This document shows, piece after piece, positions 12,001-22,766 of a stretch of DNA of 64,000 bases. The DNA is from Ditylenchus dipsaci (taxonomy: Eukaryota > Nematoda > Chromadorea > Rhabditida > Anguinidae). The DNA lies in NCBI GenBank assembly GCA_004194705.1, contig SADC01001291.1, positions 558,001-622,000 of the forward strand, given 5' to 3'. The first letter of the stretch is position 1. Every line of letters begins with the position of its first letter. The position numbers and the translations under genes were made by a program. Below the pieces are notes generated by a model that was not told the DNA's origin, made no database searches, and saw only the letters and a list, made by a program, of their open reading frames with translations.

Positions 12001-15000
12001 ATGCCCTTTCTCATAGACCATCAGCAGTTTGTAGGGCTCGCTAGGACACAAACTAAGATCTTGGACAGCACCTGGATGAGTACGGCAACTCCTGTAATAT
12101 GACAATATATACATAGGAAGTGAGGCAGGGGTACTTATATGGTCCCCCCATACTCGGATTTTTTGAAAAGTGACCCAAAATCACCCCCCGAACTCATTTT
12201 TTCTGCACAGCAAGATACGAGAAGCATTTCTAAACGTTTTCTGAATAAGAAAAATAAAATTTTTTCAAAAAAAATTGCCGCGCGCCCCTTGGGGGTAAAT
12301 GGTCTTGTTAGGGTATTTTAGGGTCATTTTTGGTGATTTACCGCATTTTTCTTGCCGGAGCTGTGCAAAAAGACTCTCTAAATGCATTTTTGATCAAGAG
12401 TCTTGCTCGGAATTATGTCTAAGGTAAGCCTGTGCGCGCATCTCTAACCAACCAAGCCTCCTGCGCCCCGAAGTTTGCTTGGTTTCTTGGGGTTGAGATG
12501 CGCACACACACATACCTGAGACATAAATCACTCGAAAATGACTCTGGATGCATAAAAACATATGCATACCAGAGTTTATTTATGCGGTAGGCCCCAGAAA
12601 GTAAAAACTTGTTCAAAATCTAGTATTTTTACATAGAATTTGCTTAAAAAGGGTTAAAATTTGGTCAAAAATACCCTAACAAGACCATTTACCCCCAAGG
12701 GACGGGCGGCAATTTTTTTTGAAAAATTTTAATTTTTCTTATTCAAAAAACGTTTAGAAATGCTTCTCGTATCTTGTTGTGCAGAAAAAATGAGTTCGGG
12801 GGTGATTTTGGGTCACTTTTCAAAAAATCCTAGTATGGGGGGGGGGGGAACCGTATAAGTGCCAGGCAGGCAGCACTTACACATCAATAGCCTTGTTCCA
12901 GTTGATCACGTAGGTGGATAGTTCAAAATTGGCCAAACAGATGAAGTAGACATTGCCTTTGTCTGTGCCCACATGCAACCACTTACTCTGGAAAGGCAGG
13001 TGGATGCAAGTCACTTTTTCTTTGGCCATTTTTAAGGAGTGCACTATCTCTGGCGTCTTCTGTCGGTAGTTCCAGAGATGGATAGAGTCATCACGCAAAG
13101 CAGTGATCAGGCCACCCTGAAGTGAAGATTAAAAATTCAAAATTGTTTTACAGTTTTTGCCGAAAAAAGCTCGACTATCTTAAATTTACTACTAGCTCCT
13201 CTTATTACCTCATTGACTAGGAACTGAACAAAGAGGACTGGCTCCTCGGAGTCTGGATGTTTGAGGTGAAAGTCCACACCTGCTTGTCCTAACAATCGAA
13301 CACAACCTCTGCAGGCTCCAATAGCCAACAACCTTTGCACAGGGTCATAGGCCAGGCACCTGGGCTCATCTGGGAAACCATGTCTCACTATCTGCAACAC
13401 AATATAGGTAACCTTTTTTAATTTTTTGACTATCTGTATGTGTATCCCTGGATGAACCTAACCTTACTGGCTCACTTATATTGAATTTTAACACTGCGTA
13501 TTCTGCCAAATTTAGCTCTTTTTACAAGCTTCACTTAAAAGTATACCGTATTCTCTTTAATAGAGTGGCACCCCTTAATTCAAAATCTTGTTTTTGGCAT
13601 TGTGTTTTTGCCTACTTTTTGCTAACTGCTCTTAAGCAAGTTACTATCCATAATTTATCGCATCTCACTAGCTACAAAAGGAGAGATGACTTGCATAAAA
13701 GCAGTCTCTGAAAAGTGGGTCAGCAACACGGTGCCAAGAACACGATTTTGAACGAGGGGGTGCCGCTCTATCCGAGAGAATACCCAAGTTGAGCCTGTAA
13801 TCGCAAATATTAGATCGTCTTAAAAATTCGTGCATTTTTTTCAAAAGACGTTTTTGTGGCAGTGTTTTTTCAATATATTTCATGACCATTTTTTAAAATT
13901 TTACCACTGATTTTGTAGCTGAGATTTTTAGCTACAAAATGAGGGGTCAACTTCAAAAGAAATGTCAAAAAAATTAATAGAAAAAACACAAAACTAAAAA
14001 AATGCATAAACTTTTTGGACGACCTAGTATGTGATCGTACTTTGACTCGTAAGTGAGCAACCACAGAATTTGTGGTTATTTGTTTTCTTTTTGTTTTTTT
14101 ATGGCTTACTTTGCTAGCACCCAAATAGAGGAGACATTGCACAAATGTGTTATGTTAGCTGTGTGTGTATTTGTTTATCTAGTTTGAAGATATACACACA
14201 CATAAAAAATTAGTGTTCCAACGGAAGTTTGTTGTCAGCCAGTGAACCGGAAAAAAGGACCCAGCACCCAGGGAAATCTAATGGCCACCATCACCAAATA
14301 AATTTAGTAACTTCATAGCACACTATGAATTTAAGAAATTAAATTTCTTCCGACATCTGCCAAAACTCTTCCTTAAGTGGGGCATTACTAAAAAGCCGTC
14401 ACTTAAAATACCACAACCTTTTCCAGCAAATCCTAATAGATAACTTTGAGAATAAAGAACAGTGGATTCTGAAAACGGGAAAAATACAATAGCCGAGAAG
14501 CTGCAAGCTAGTCAAAAAATAATTTTTTCAAAAACGGCCAGTGAGCCAAATTACATTTTTGCATCTTTTTGCGGATCTCAGCCTCTTTTTCAGTTTTGAA
14601 AATATGCTTCTCTACATACTTAAAGAACCATGCCGTCTATGGCTAAAACTGAATTAGCGTGAATTGGTGGAAACTACCTTTTCTTCCCCAAAATGTTTTA
14701 TTTTTTAATCACTTTAAAATTTGAAAAACCGTGAATTTTCGGAGTAAAAAAGCAGTTTTTGATTGACTAATAACTCTGTTTCCGAAATCTATGGCCAATT
14801 TATGGCCAAAAAGAGTACCCTTCAAATTTGAATTTGAGTCTTAAATTTTCTGCTAAAAATCTAGATTGTGCTGCCAAAATTTAAGAGAAACTTAATTTTT
14901 TGCACCATAGTTAAATATCACCCTCTGTGATTACTGACACTATTTTGCTGTTCCCAAGCCATTTACACCCGCACTCCAGTCACTCGATTTTTTCCGCGAT

Positions 15001-15322
15001 TTCTATTTCTGTTGTTTAGTGAAAACTATCTCGTAATTTTTAAAGTGTGATCATTACCCTAGCCAGAGAGCAGTGTTGAGCAGCCACTTTCTCATCTACC
15101 TCCAGCTCCACCATTTCGTCGTCATCACCGCCTCGGAGGTGGAGGTTGCGAATTCCGTCAATGGCTGAGACCAGCTTTCTCCGCATCCCTTCCTGCAACA
15201 CAAAGTGGGAGTGATCGGGATATTATAACATTGCAATGTGAACAGTCTACCTGCAGACTATGAACAAGTGAAAATGTGGGAGGACAGTCAACCAAGCAAA
15301 AATAAGCACATCTCTTAGACCT
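46..15322 (-). CDS. STXBP5: Tomosyn / syntaxin-binding protein 5 (partial, C-terminus off left edge)
   Basis: Tomosyn is a WD40 double-propeller protein that binds syntaxin/SNAP-25 through a C-terminal R-SNARE and restrains synaptic vesicle priming. Exons by splice sites and frame (transcript order): 15251-15322, 15058-15192, 13209-13391, 12881-13116, 11872-12091, 11399-11609, 10985-11120, 10716-10937, 10389-10611, 10283-10330, 9952-10212, 9396-9506, 9218-9349, 8905-8949, about 6990-7675, 6122-6380, 5814-5948, 4419-4490, 4325-4345, 2482-2646, 2366-2433, 2222-2317, 2036-2175, 504-566, 280-451, 46-209. Family signatures seen: IVRHGFPDEP, LPFQSKWLHVGT, QFMCGHKDGSLT, YPMDIHESPVTF, GYQPELV, SRSSSTNSLEK, MYMVSPTE. 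The likely start is the ATG at about 15186 (MRRKLVSAID); 15251-15322 may be 5' coding or UTR. The 7-kb exon is a Ser/Pro-rich linker whose 3' end I could not fix. The 2036/566 junction is out of phase, so a short exon is probably missed. The R-SNARE helix should lie left of position 46. Confidence 0.93.
1213..1412. mobile_element. Palindromic MITE, TTAA ends
   Basis: About 93-bp near-perfect inverted arms (TTAAAGGACCATGG ... CCATGGTCCTTTAA) around a 13-nt loop. It sits at the edge of a second inverted repeat (about 868-1215) whose ends read CACGGGAAAGGCCG, the same ends as the 47.5-kb element. Both lie in the tomosyn intron 567-2035. Confidence 0.75.
1425..1915. repeat. Inverted repeat with GGTGCCG-rich interior
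   Basis: Outer arms GGTCCCCGCCAATTCAA and its complement enclose repeated GGCACCG/CGGTGCC motifs (1604-1820). A further foldback in the same tomosyn intron; no protein. Confidence 0.55.
2926..3136. mobile_element. Palindromic element with TTAGGC-rich centre
   Basis: Arms of about 65 nt (GACGTTTGGCTACAAATG ... and its complement) pair almost perfectly around a centre of six TTAGGC-like units at about 2990-3027. Lies in the tomosyn intron between exons 2482-2646 and 4325-4345. Confidence 0.75.
3230..3655. mobile_element. TA-flanked MITE, TIR CAGTCAAACCTCGATATAG
   Basis: 426 bp flanked by TA on both sides. The arms are inverted over most of their length and the terminal word CGATATAGTGGCC recurs inverted at the centre (about 3419-3470). 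TIR and TA target resemble Tc1/mariner/pogo-type elements; no transposase. The inner segment AAGTTCGTTCCC/GTCCGACAC is shared with the copy at 22.8 kb; the 49.4-kb copy retains GTTCGACACC and GTGTCGGACC. Confidence 0.85.
3667..3864. mobile_element. MULE-like MITE with 9-bp TSD
   Basis: TSD TCCTAATAC is perfect at 3658-3666 and 3865-3873. TIRs GGGCAAACCTTTTTCTTGCC (left) and GGGTAAACC... (right, inverted). The arms are degenerate repeats of a unit like CTTTTTTGCCGCTAAAA. It abuts the TA element at 3230-3655. Same family as 50042-50647. Confidence 0.8.
4325..4345 (-). other. STXBP5: 21-nt microexon of tomosyn
   Basis: Flanked by a TCTTCAG acceptor and a GTAGGA donor. It keeps phase 1 on both sides, inserting about seven residues (DMYDGPQ) between the exon ending VVVAPS and the exon beginning GSIVRLQ. 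In other tomosyns this is the loop around VLPSGTFLSLKG. It could be constitutive or alternatively spliced, since skipping it also preserves the frame. Confidence 0.7.
4569..5552. mobile_element. hAT-like foldback, TIR GRCGCTACTGT, 8-bp TSD
   Basis: TSD GGATTTTT is perfect at 4561-4568 and 5553-5560. Each arm of about 230 nt begins with three poly-C tracts separated by ACTGTMATATA. The centre (4886-5075) has a GC hairpin and a conserved block (TTAGACACAAATCACTCG ... GGTAGGCCC) also present at 12.4, 21.5, 53.0 and 56.7 kb. It lies in the tomosyn intron 4491-5813, about 80 bp from the 4419-4490 exon. Confidence 0.88.
8322..8760. mobile_element. TTAA-type MITE interrupted by a second element
   Basis: Outer ends TTTAAAGAGGCATGCCCG and a degenerate inverse near 8760. 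The interior (TTTGCATCAAATATGATAT ... AACTAGACAGAAAA) matches the elements at 42.9, 48.4 and 61.0 kb. The hAT-like element 8460-8682 is inserted in it. Tomosyn intron. Confidence 0.7.
8460..8682. mobile_element. hAT-like MITE with TTAGGC cargo, 8-bp TSD
   Basis: TSD GAAAAATT is perfect at 8452-8459 and 8683-8690. TIR GGCGCTACTGG / complement GACGCTACTGG places it in the same family as 4569-5552. Interior holds several TTAGGC/TTAGGG units (8487-8550). Confidence 0.87.
9617..9710. mobile_element. 94-bp TA-flanked MITE
   Basis: TA on both sides; TIR CAGTCAACTCTCATTATAAC with a near-perfect inverse at the right. Sits alone in the tomosyn intron 9507-9951. Confidence 0.85.
12127..12859. mobile_element. 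Foldback filling a tomosyn intron
   Basis: Inverted ends GGTACTTATATGG / GCACTTATACGG with 8-bp flanks matching 7 of 8 (GAGGCAGG/CAGGCAGG). Arms of about 230 nt (CCCAAAATCACCCCCCGAAC ...) surround the same centre as 4569-5552 (GCGCATCTCTAAC ... TTAGACATAAATCACTCG). The rest of the intron is about 58 nt, the usual size here. Confidence 0.8.
13546..13785. mobile_element. CCGTATT-family element, copy 1
   Basis: TA then CCGTATTCTCTTTAATAGAG; the inverse TCCGAGAGAATAC closes it. Private word GAGTGGCACCCC appears in both arms. In the tomosyn intron 13392-15057. Confidence 0.7.
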
Positions 15323-15634
15323 CTGAAACAAAATATATCATTTGCATAAAAAGTAATTTAAACTGAATACACAATTTTTTAGAGAGTTGAAGGGATATTT
15401 TTAAAATATCGAACAACATCATGCGCAGCCTTATTCTCAAATTTTTTAAATTTGCTTAATAAAATCTTCAAATCACTGCGAATCAAGCAGTCTTTTTTCA
15501 TTTTTTATAGGGCAAGGCATACCAGATATAAAATTACATGGTCACACTGCAGTTAACAAAGATTTATAAATAATATGACAAAACATCTACAAGAAAAAAA
15601 GTAAAGAGCAGATAAAATCAGTTTAAAGGGTCAT

Positions 15635-16105
15635 GCCCACACTAATAAGAGGTGGTGCCCGGGAATTCAAATTTTTTTCTTAATTATTGAACTTCTGTAC
15701 GGATTTTTCGACTTGGTTTCTAACATTACCATACCTAAAATTAAATTCTTGGCCTTTTTTGTTAGAAACCAAGTAGAAAAATCCGAGCAGAAGTTCAATG
15801 ATTAGAAAAAAAATTTGAATTGGCGGGCGCCACCTCTTATTAGCGTGGACATGCCCCTTTGAACGGCATGCTTATGCGTTCAAAATTGGTTCCCGGGTAT
15901 TATTGAATTTTTTTCCTGATCATTGAATTTTTGTAGGAATTTTGGAATTGTTTCTAATGTTTCTAACAAAACAAGAACTAGAGTTTAATTATAGATATAG
16001 TTTTATTAGAAACCAAGTTAATAAATCCGTCCAGAAATCCAATGAAACCCAAAAATTTGAATTGGTGTGCACCAATTTTGAACGCACGAGCATGCCTCCT
16101 TAAAA
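15635..16105. mobile_element. Two adjacent inverted-repeat MITEs
   Basis: First, about 15625-15863 (TTAAAGGGTCATGCCCAC ... GTGGACATGCCCCTTTGAA). Second, about 15864-16107 (GGCATGCTTATGCGTTC ... GAACGCACGAGCATGCC). Both carry internal arms near AATTATTGAA. No coding content. Confidence 0.7.
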
Positions 16106-16264
16106 ACAGATTATCAAAAAAATATTAATTAATTTTTATTCAAGGGTTGACTTTACTGCAAAAAGGTTCTATACAGTGATTTTCCAAAATTGCAAGCCCC
16201 AAAATTGTGCAGTTCTGGCAGGCTAGTTACAGTCTTTCCCAGGTCACTTCGTCTGGTTACCTAA

Positions 16265-16556
16265 GTGTATTCTAATCCAGACACGAATGTGTTCAATTTT
16301 TCCAGAGTGTCTGTTCAACAAATCCGATACCAAAAAACAGTGCCAACTGGTTCTGGCCTGCACTTTTTGATGACTTATACAACTGCTAAAACTCATGCTG
16401 GATCAGCAACAAGCAACAATGACAACAAAATTACACATCAAAGCCCACTATTTTATCATGTGAATGCATGTGCCAGAGTGTCCATCCAGTGCTATTCCCA
16501 CCAAGATCAGATTATACCTCCACCCATACAAACAAACGAAAAATGCCAACAAAACT
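16265..16556 (+). other. Open plus-strand segment, doubtful coding
   Basis: After an acceptor-like TCTAATCCAG at about 16281, one frame stays open to a TAG at about 16556 (DTNVFNFSRVSVQQIRYQK...). No family recognised and no donor or upstream exon placed. It could belong to the membrane-protein gene at 22 kb or be chance. Confidence 0.2.
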
Positions 16557-16720
16557 AGATATTTGCAGTTAGGATTGATGGATTCAAAAGATTTCGTCCC
16601 TTCCCCTCGGGACAGCCACATTGATTTTATGCCGGCATTTGTTGAGAATGGAAATTGGAGATGCCGCTCTTTTTTCAATTTCGAGCAGCAGTAGACTCTT
16701 ATTTCTTTAACCAAAAAGAC

Positions 16721-16826
16721 CTGGATACTGGGCTGTGACACTGCTACGTTCTCAAAAGATACATCCTGCTTTGGTTCCTGCTTGAGAAAACGCCACACAA
16801 AAGATGTCACACTTTTGGGGGTAACC
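16721..16826 (-). CDS. Possible coding exon, gene unassigned
   Basis: The minus strand has a good acceptor (TTTCTCAG) and a donor (CAG|GTCTTT) around 106 nt with one frame open throughout (VTPKSVTSFVWRFLKQEPKQ...). The exon ends in phase 0, which fits the 15251-15322 exon of tomosyn, so it may be an alternative 5' exon of that gene. No family recognised. It could be a chance open segment. Confidence 0.3.
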
Positions 16827-16829
16827 CTG

Positions 16830-19430
16830 AGAAACTAAACCAAGAAAATGTGTCTATTGTAGGAAATACCACTAGCGGTTGAGTTAGAATCAAGACAACA
16901 GGAAAGTGACATTTTAAACACCTGCATTCAATTCTAAAAGAACAAAAGGTGGCCAAAAACTATTCTTCACACAAATTCTAACAATAGACAGTTCTGGATT
17001 TTTCGAAGCTTCTAAAACTTAGGGGTTAAACATCGGTTTTCCATAGATTTTGCGGCCATATAACGCGCCTAGATTTAAACCTTTTATTTTTTTCCGACTA
17101 GGATGAACACTATCTCATCCTGAGTCAGATTTTGCCCCGCCGATAACTGTGCGTTTATAACTGTAGGATTTCTCGTACAATATACGAGAAATTCTACAGT
17201 TAACGATGGTGCGAAATCTGAGTGCAAAATATCAGGATGTATTCATCCTGAGTCAGAAAAAAACCGTGGGAAATTTTTTACTGAAATTATTTTAAAAAAT
17301 GTCAGTAATTGAAAAAAGGTTAAATTGAAGCGTTTTATATCGTATAATTACGAGAGTTTTTGCCTTAATCTTCCTATTTTTATGGATTGTCTTTAAGTAC
17401 AGGGTAGGCCACCACCGGTTAGAATAATAAAAATAAGAAAAACATGTTTGAGTCAAGCCTGTTATAATCTGGCTTACTCTGCGACTAAACAAATACCAAA
17501 AAAAACGAACCAATGACCAAGGCGAAAACCCCGTGTGCGATTTTGTCAAAATTACAATTTTTTACTAAAAATATCAAACAAAACCAAAAATCAGCAGTTA
17601 AACAACCATATTTTTAGGGAAAAACTGGAACTTGAAATAAATGAGCTATAAGAAAACTGAATATCATTGATATTTAAGTTCTGATTTGGAAAGAGCAGTA
17701 GCTCTTGGGCTAATTTGGCACACACTATTTTTTTTATCAATAAACAAATGACGAGCATTACAAAGAAGACATTCAAGACTATAAATCCAGTGGCCAAAAA
17801 CTTTTTTAAAATATCAAGGCATATGGCAAAGACACATTTTTAGTTGACTTTTTTTATTGGCTAAAATTTTTAAAAGTTCACCTTTGCACTGCTTTTGTTT
17901 TTTCCATTCATTCTATAGGAAACCATTAAATAACTTTAATACAAAACTTTTCAAAAAAGAAATTAACAGTTGAAAACCTAGTAGTTTCCCCAACTTCCCA
18001 TACCCCACCAGCCCAACTAGAATATTATATACAAACAACGGAATAAAGGCAGCTGCATACTCAATTAGCTCCTTCTTCAAACATTCCCAAGTAGCCCAGG
18101 TAAAGGTGGAGGTGAGGCACAACGCCAGTCTATTGGCATTCCCACAGCAATTAACCATCTCCAATACTAGAATACAAAAGGAAATCCAGGGGAGCAGGAA
18201 AGTCGGCGCTAGTGCAGATATGGTGTAGAAACCGCTTGGTTTCCCCCATTGTTTTTTCAAAGCAGGGGGGGGGGGGCTGGTGATTTCCAAGTTGTTTTTT
18301 AAAAAAAATCAACAAGGGGACCAAAGCCTATTTTGGACACCAAATCTACACCAGTCCCGAAAATTCTATTAATAAAGTTTATAAACAAAAAAGGCATCAC
18401 CACCATCAAACCCAATAAAACATTCACAGGAATTAAAAATTGGCTAAAAGAGGTGGTTCACCCCTTTGCCAAGTCAGATACAACAGCAGGAAGAGGCATG
18501 GGGGAATTTGTTTGTGGGGAATTGGCGCTTTCCGCCCCATCTCCCTTCCATTCTATTAAAAATTATTCCAACACACACATGCATATTCACAAACGGCACT
18601 ACTACTTCTGGCTAGCCACCGCCAGTAGTAGTAGTATTCCAAGCATCAAAATTAAGGAGGGCAAAACATGAAATAAAAGAAAAAAGTAGTAGTATGCAAA
18701 CTCCTCCTCCTACTGGTCCATTTGCCATCCATTCACTCCGCCAATCATTGCCGCAAAAAGGAAGGAAAAAACAGGATAAAGAAGAAAAGAGGAAAAAGCA
18801 GTCAAGTGTGGAAGAGGAGCTCAAAAAGCAGGCAAACGTTTAGTGCCGAGGCATGCATCCCTCCAGGTTGCCAACACATCATGTGATTGTGGTGGGCAGT
18901 GCCTGACGCTTAGCTACTGCAGACACATGCGGCTAAAACAAATTTTGAGCATAAGCAAGAGTAGTGGAAAAGACACACCACCCCTCAGCCATATATGGGG
19001 CTGCTAAGAACAGCAGCAGCCAGTTTTTCCACTCCATCTTTTTGCCTTTTTGTTTAGGCTGCTGCTGTAAATAAGCAGCTGGGAAGGCGAGAGAAGAAAG
19101 AGGTGGCCACTGCAAACAGTAGTGCTGCTGGTATTGATTGCAATGTTTGGAGTGGGAGAGAAAAAGAAGAGACCTTTCAAGGATGTGTTTTTGAAGGCAA
19201 TAAAAAGCCAGCGTTGAGAAAAAAGTTAGCTGTGTTAGTAGAACAAGAAGTAAGTGAATGGCAAACAAACAACGGATAGATGAGACACTTGCTTGTATGC
19301 TAAAACATGTAGCTGTTGGCATTGGAAAAAATACTACTGTTTCCAAATAATGCTTAAAAAACATAGTGCGCGGATTAATAAATAAACGGTTTAAAAATAT
19401 AAAAATAAAATATTTGCCAATAAAAAGTAT
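16830..19430. other. Non-coding stretch with no clear gene
   Basis: Contains small hairpins (about 17100-17260, TCATCCTGAGTCAG repeats) and several hydrophobic open frames on the minus strand (17913-18290, 18933-19364) with no recognisable domain or splice context. It may include the promoter or 5' exons of tomosyn, but nothing specific can be shown. Confidence 0.4.
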
Positions 19431-19438
19431 TCAAGTTA

Positions 19439-19522
19439 CAGTCGACGCTCTCTACAACGACTCTCAAGGGACCGGCTAAACCGAGCCGTTATAGAGAGCG
19501 TCGTTATAGAAAGCGTCGACTG
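19439..19522. mobile_element. 84-bp TA-flanked MITE
   Basis: TA flanks; TIR CAGTCGACGCTCTCTACAAC with inverse GAAAGCGTCGACTG. Same end class as 9617-9710. Confidence 0.83.
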
Positions 19523-19525
19523 TAA

Positions 19526-19836
19526 TATAAAAATAGTTCAGAAATAAGCAAAATTAAATCAAGTAACAGAGTTTTACAGAGATTAGGTCACGTGAAACGC
19601 TGGTATGCGACTTAGTTTTGCTGGTCTTGTATTTTTCATATATGGGCTTATGAATTTTCTTTACTAGAATAGCCACTAAAATCAAGAAAACATTTTAGTA
19701 AAAAAACTTGATAAGCCCATATATAAAAAATTCAAGATCAGCAAAACCAAGTCGCATACCAGCGTTTTACGTGACCTAATCTCTGTAAAACTATGTTACT
19801 TGACTTTATTTTGCTTATTTCTGAACTATTTTTATA
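19526..19836. mobile_element. Palindromic element of about 310 bp
   Basis: Arms of about 140 nt starting TATAAAAATAGTTCAG are nearly identical (AAGTCGCATACCAGCG on the inner side). It touches the preceding MITE directly, so one probably landed beside or within the other's target. Confidence 0.8.
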
Positions 19837-20133
19837 TTAAAGACTTAAAGACTTTTTATTACCAAAATGTTTGCTAGATTCTATCGATCATTTGAGCACT
19901 AAATACACGGAACACGGAAATAAAAATTTTGTGAACAAAAGACATTGAATAAAAATTATCAACAAAAACCATGATACCCGTATCATGGGTATATCAGGTT
20001 TGTACCACCTTTGTGGTAATATCGCCTCAATGGGCCAGTTCTACTTAGAAGTCCTACATGCTCTACAAGATTATGCAATAAGAAAAATTCCCACGATAGG
20101 CTCCTCAAAATCACAACCCAATAGGGTCCCTTG

Positions 20134-20542
20134 CAGGGCTGTTCACTCTTCCGGCAAATTTTTTTCTCTTCCGGCAGATTTTTGCTTATAACTTTGTTTT
20201 TAAAACACAAATTTTTTTTCTGTAACATACGTTTTGCTTACGAGAGTTAGACCTACAATATGAATTTAATCTTTCCAGAACATTACTGTGGTCTAAGTGG
20301 CGAGATGTCCAAAAAACTGCTGAAACGGAAGATTCTTCCGGAAGAGTCTTCCGTTTCAACAGTTTTCTGGCCAACGCGCCACTAGACCACAGTAATTTTA
20401 TAGAAAGATTAAATTCATATTGTAGGTCTAACTCTCATAAGCAAAACGTATGTTACAGAAAAAAATTTTGTATTTCAAAAACAAAGTTATAAGCAAAAAT
20501 CTGCCGGAAGAGAAAAAATTTGCCGGAAGATGAACAGCCCTG
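20134..20542. mobile_element. hAT-like palindrome, TIR CAGGGCTGTTCA
   Basis: 409 bp, almost entirely two arms of about 200 nt meeting at GGAAGATTCTTCCGG. Flanking 8-mers GTCCCTTG and GCCCCTTG match 7 of 8, typical of hAT TSDs. No protein. Confidence 0.85.
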
Positions 20543-22058
20543 GCCCCTTGTAAGGCTGAGGCGAAAGTAGGCCAGCGTGTGTTAACCCGAACTTTAGCAT
20601 AAGTCTAAAATACGTTTGAGTCCGTCCTAACATACGCTGGCCTATCTTTGCCTGAGCCTAAATCCTAAAAGATCACAAAAACAACAGGGTGACTAAGGCA
20701 AAAGAACTCACCATTGAGGGCTAGAGCCGCCCACCCTAGGTACTTTTATCTCAGCCCAGTATCAATATTTTGCAAAATTTCTTCCTGCACTTTCTTGACT
20801 CGCGAATCCCATTTCACTTTTTTAATTTTGGTTGTTCACCCGAAAATCTCGAGATCCACCTAAAATTATTACGGTTTTTGAGGGCTGAAATATAGAACTC
20901 CACTGAGTTCAACTAAAAAATGGCCTCAATAATCACCCGAATTGAATACCTGTGAACATGGTATATGTTGAAATACCATTCACTAGAAGATTGACACGGC
21001 TAGGGTTGTAAAATTCATTGTAAACTGTATAAAGTTTTGTCTGTTTGTTTTACCGGGTGTCTCAAAAGTTCGAACTCACTTTTAAAAGCTTAATTTTCTA
21101 AAGAAATATTTTTGATAGCATTAAACATTTTACACCATTTTGAAGCCCTAACTCCCCTCTTTCAAATGGCATATTGCCTTTAGCTTGATTATCGTGGATA
21201 AGTCACCATTTGGGTCCAAACACTTGTCTGGTCATTTTAAGAAGGTTACCAGCGTTTTCATCACTTTAACTGGTCAAATTTTTTATTGAATTTTGAGCAT
21301 CACGACAAAATTTCATCACCATGTTGTAGCGCAGCTCAAGAGCTACAAAACCCATGTTACAGAATGATTTTTGAAAATTTGAGTGTTGAGATATGGCCTT
21401 TTGAAAAAAACCAATTCCTTGAAAAATAACCGATATGCAAGTTTTTGCCAATTTTTCGAATTTTAAATATGAAACTAAATTCATGGACCTTGGAGGCTTG
21501 AAATTATATGCCTACCTTAGACACAAATAACTCTAAAGTGACTCTGGATGCATGAAAAATGTATGCATATCAAAATTCCTTTATGCGGTAAGCTCTAGTT
21601 ATCAAAAAAATGTTCAAATTTCATCTTTTCGGAGTATAGGGGTACTCTTTACTTTACTCAATTTCTAACTTTATCCTAACTTTTTCAGCGATTCTTGAAA
21701 AACCTAGGTTGTTGAACGAGGCCTCGTAGAATCAACCAAAAATATGGGCGAAATTTTCTGTGCGAGTCTTTTTCGTAAAGCATTTTCGTATTTAAAAATT
21801 AATTAAACCTGTGGATCACACTGCTTAGCGTTTCTTTTTGCATTTATTTGACCTATTTTTACCCAAAAGATCAATTTAAAAATGGTTTGCCCGATTCCCT
21901 TCACCTAATCGTTCAATTAATAGAGAGTACAGTTAAGATAGTTTTTGTGGGTCACAAAGTCAAGGCTATTCTCTTTTCTTGACAGTTTGGTTGTGTTATT
22001 TCTTTAACACTTCTCCCATTATCCAACAATAACAACCATGTGGTTTTCTTTCTAACAG

Positions 22059-22622
22059 CTAATTTAGCACTGGCTTTTTTGTCTATAATTATAGCTCTTT
22101 TTTCACTGGGCTTGTTGATCTATGTGCTGGCCACTAAGCCGTATTCAAGAATGAACGTGGTGGGTGCTAATTCTAGGCGAGATCCTACAGTTAACATCAA
22201 AACCGCCAAACAATCGGTGGTTTTTTGAGGAAGATGTGGTGGCTGGTCCAACTCCTCAAAATGGTGGGTCTCCCAGTATTTTAAATTTTAATTTTTTCAA
22301 TATTTTTAAATTTTAAATATTTATAATACCAAAATATTTATTGTTTTAGAGGCAATTTCGACGCGCAAAAGCAACAACAATCAGTCAAGCAGTGTTGATC
22401 AACAGTCAATGCTCTTTTTGAGTGAACCTGGAGTCAATGAATTTGTTGAGAGGCAGGCAGAACAGGTTGTATTATATCTGATTTAGAAATTTTAAGTCAA
22501 TTTTGTAGGTCAAGCTGGAAGCGTTGAAAAAAGAACAGGAAAGTAATCATCCACTTGATGACCAATCAACAATTCAAATGCAAGATGACGATGAAGTTCA
22601 CAAGAGTAGCAGCAGGCTATGA
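22059..22622 (+). CDS. 3' exons of a single-pass membrane protein, unidentified
   Basis: Three exons: 22059-22263, 22350-22465, 22509-22622, introns of 86 and 43 nt with GT-AG ends. The first exon opens with a hydrophobic helix (LAFLSIIIALFSLGLLIYVL), then a basic stop-transfer region (KPYSRM). The rest is a cytoplasmic tail rich in Gln, Ser, Asp and Glu, ending KSSSRL and TGA at 22620-22622. This is the usual layout of the C-terminus of a type I receptor or adhesion molecule, but I do not recognise the family. The first exon needs a 1-nt correction at the T run 22221-22226 to join the acidic tail (EEDVVAGPTPQN). Only with that correction do the splice phases agree. Upstream exons not found. 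Confidence 0.7.
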
Positions 22623-22766
22623 AGCTAGTCAGGATGCTAATACAACAACAACCAGTGATCGCACAGCTATTGTTATATCCAAATTTGTTAGTTTAAGAAT
22701 TCCAAACCTTTGACTTTTTTATGACTGTTTGGGTGCTTTTGAGGAAAATAATGCAATAATATTTTT

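Noticed and set aside
17913..18290. Hydrophobic 125-residue open frame on the minus strand
   Set aside because: AT-rich low-complexity sequence, no family, no splice context, includes a poly-C/G tract; likely chance.
18933..19364. 143-residue open frame on the minus strand
   Set aside because: No recognisable domain; Cys/Leu/Gln-rich translation of repeated CAGCAG/TTTTC sequence.
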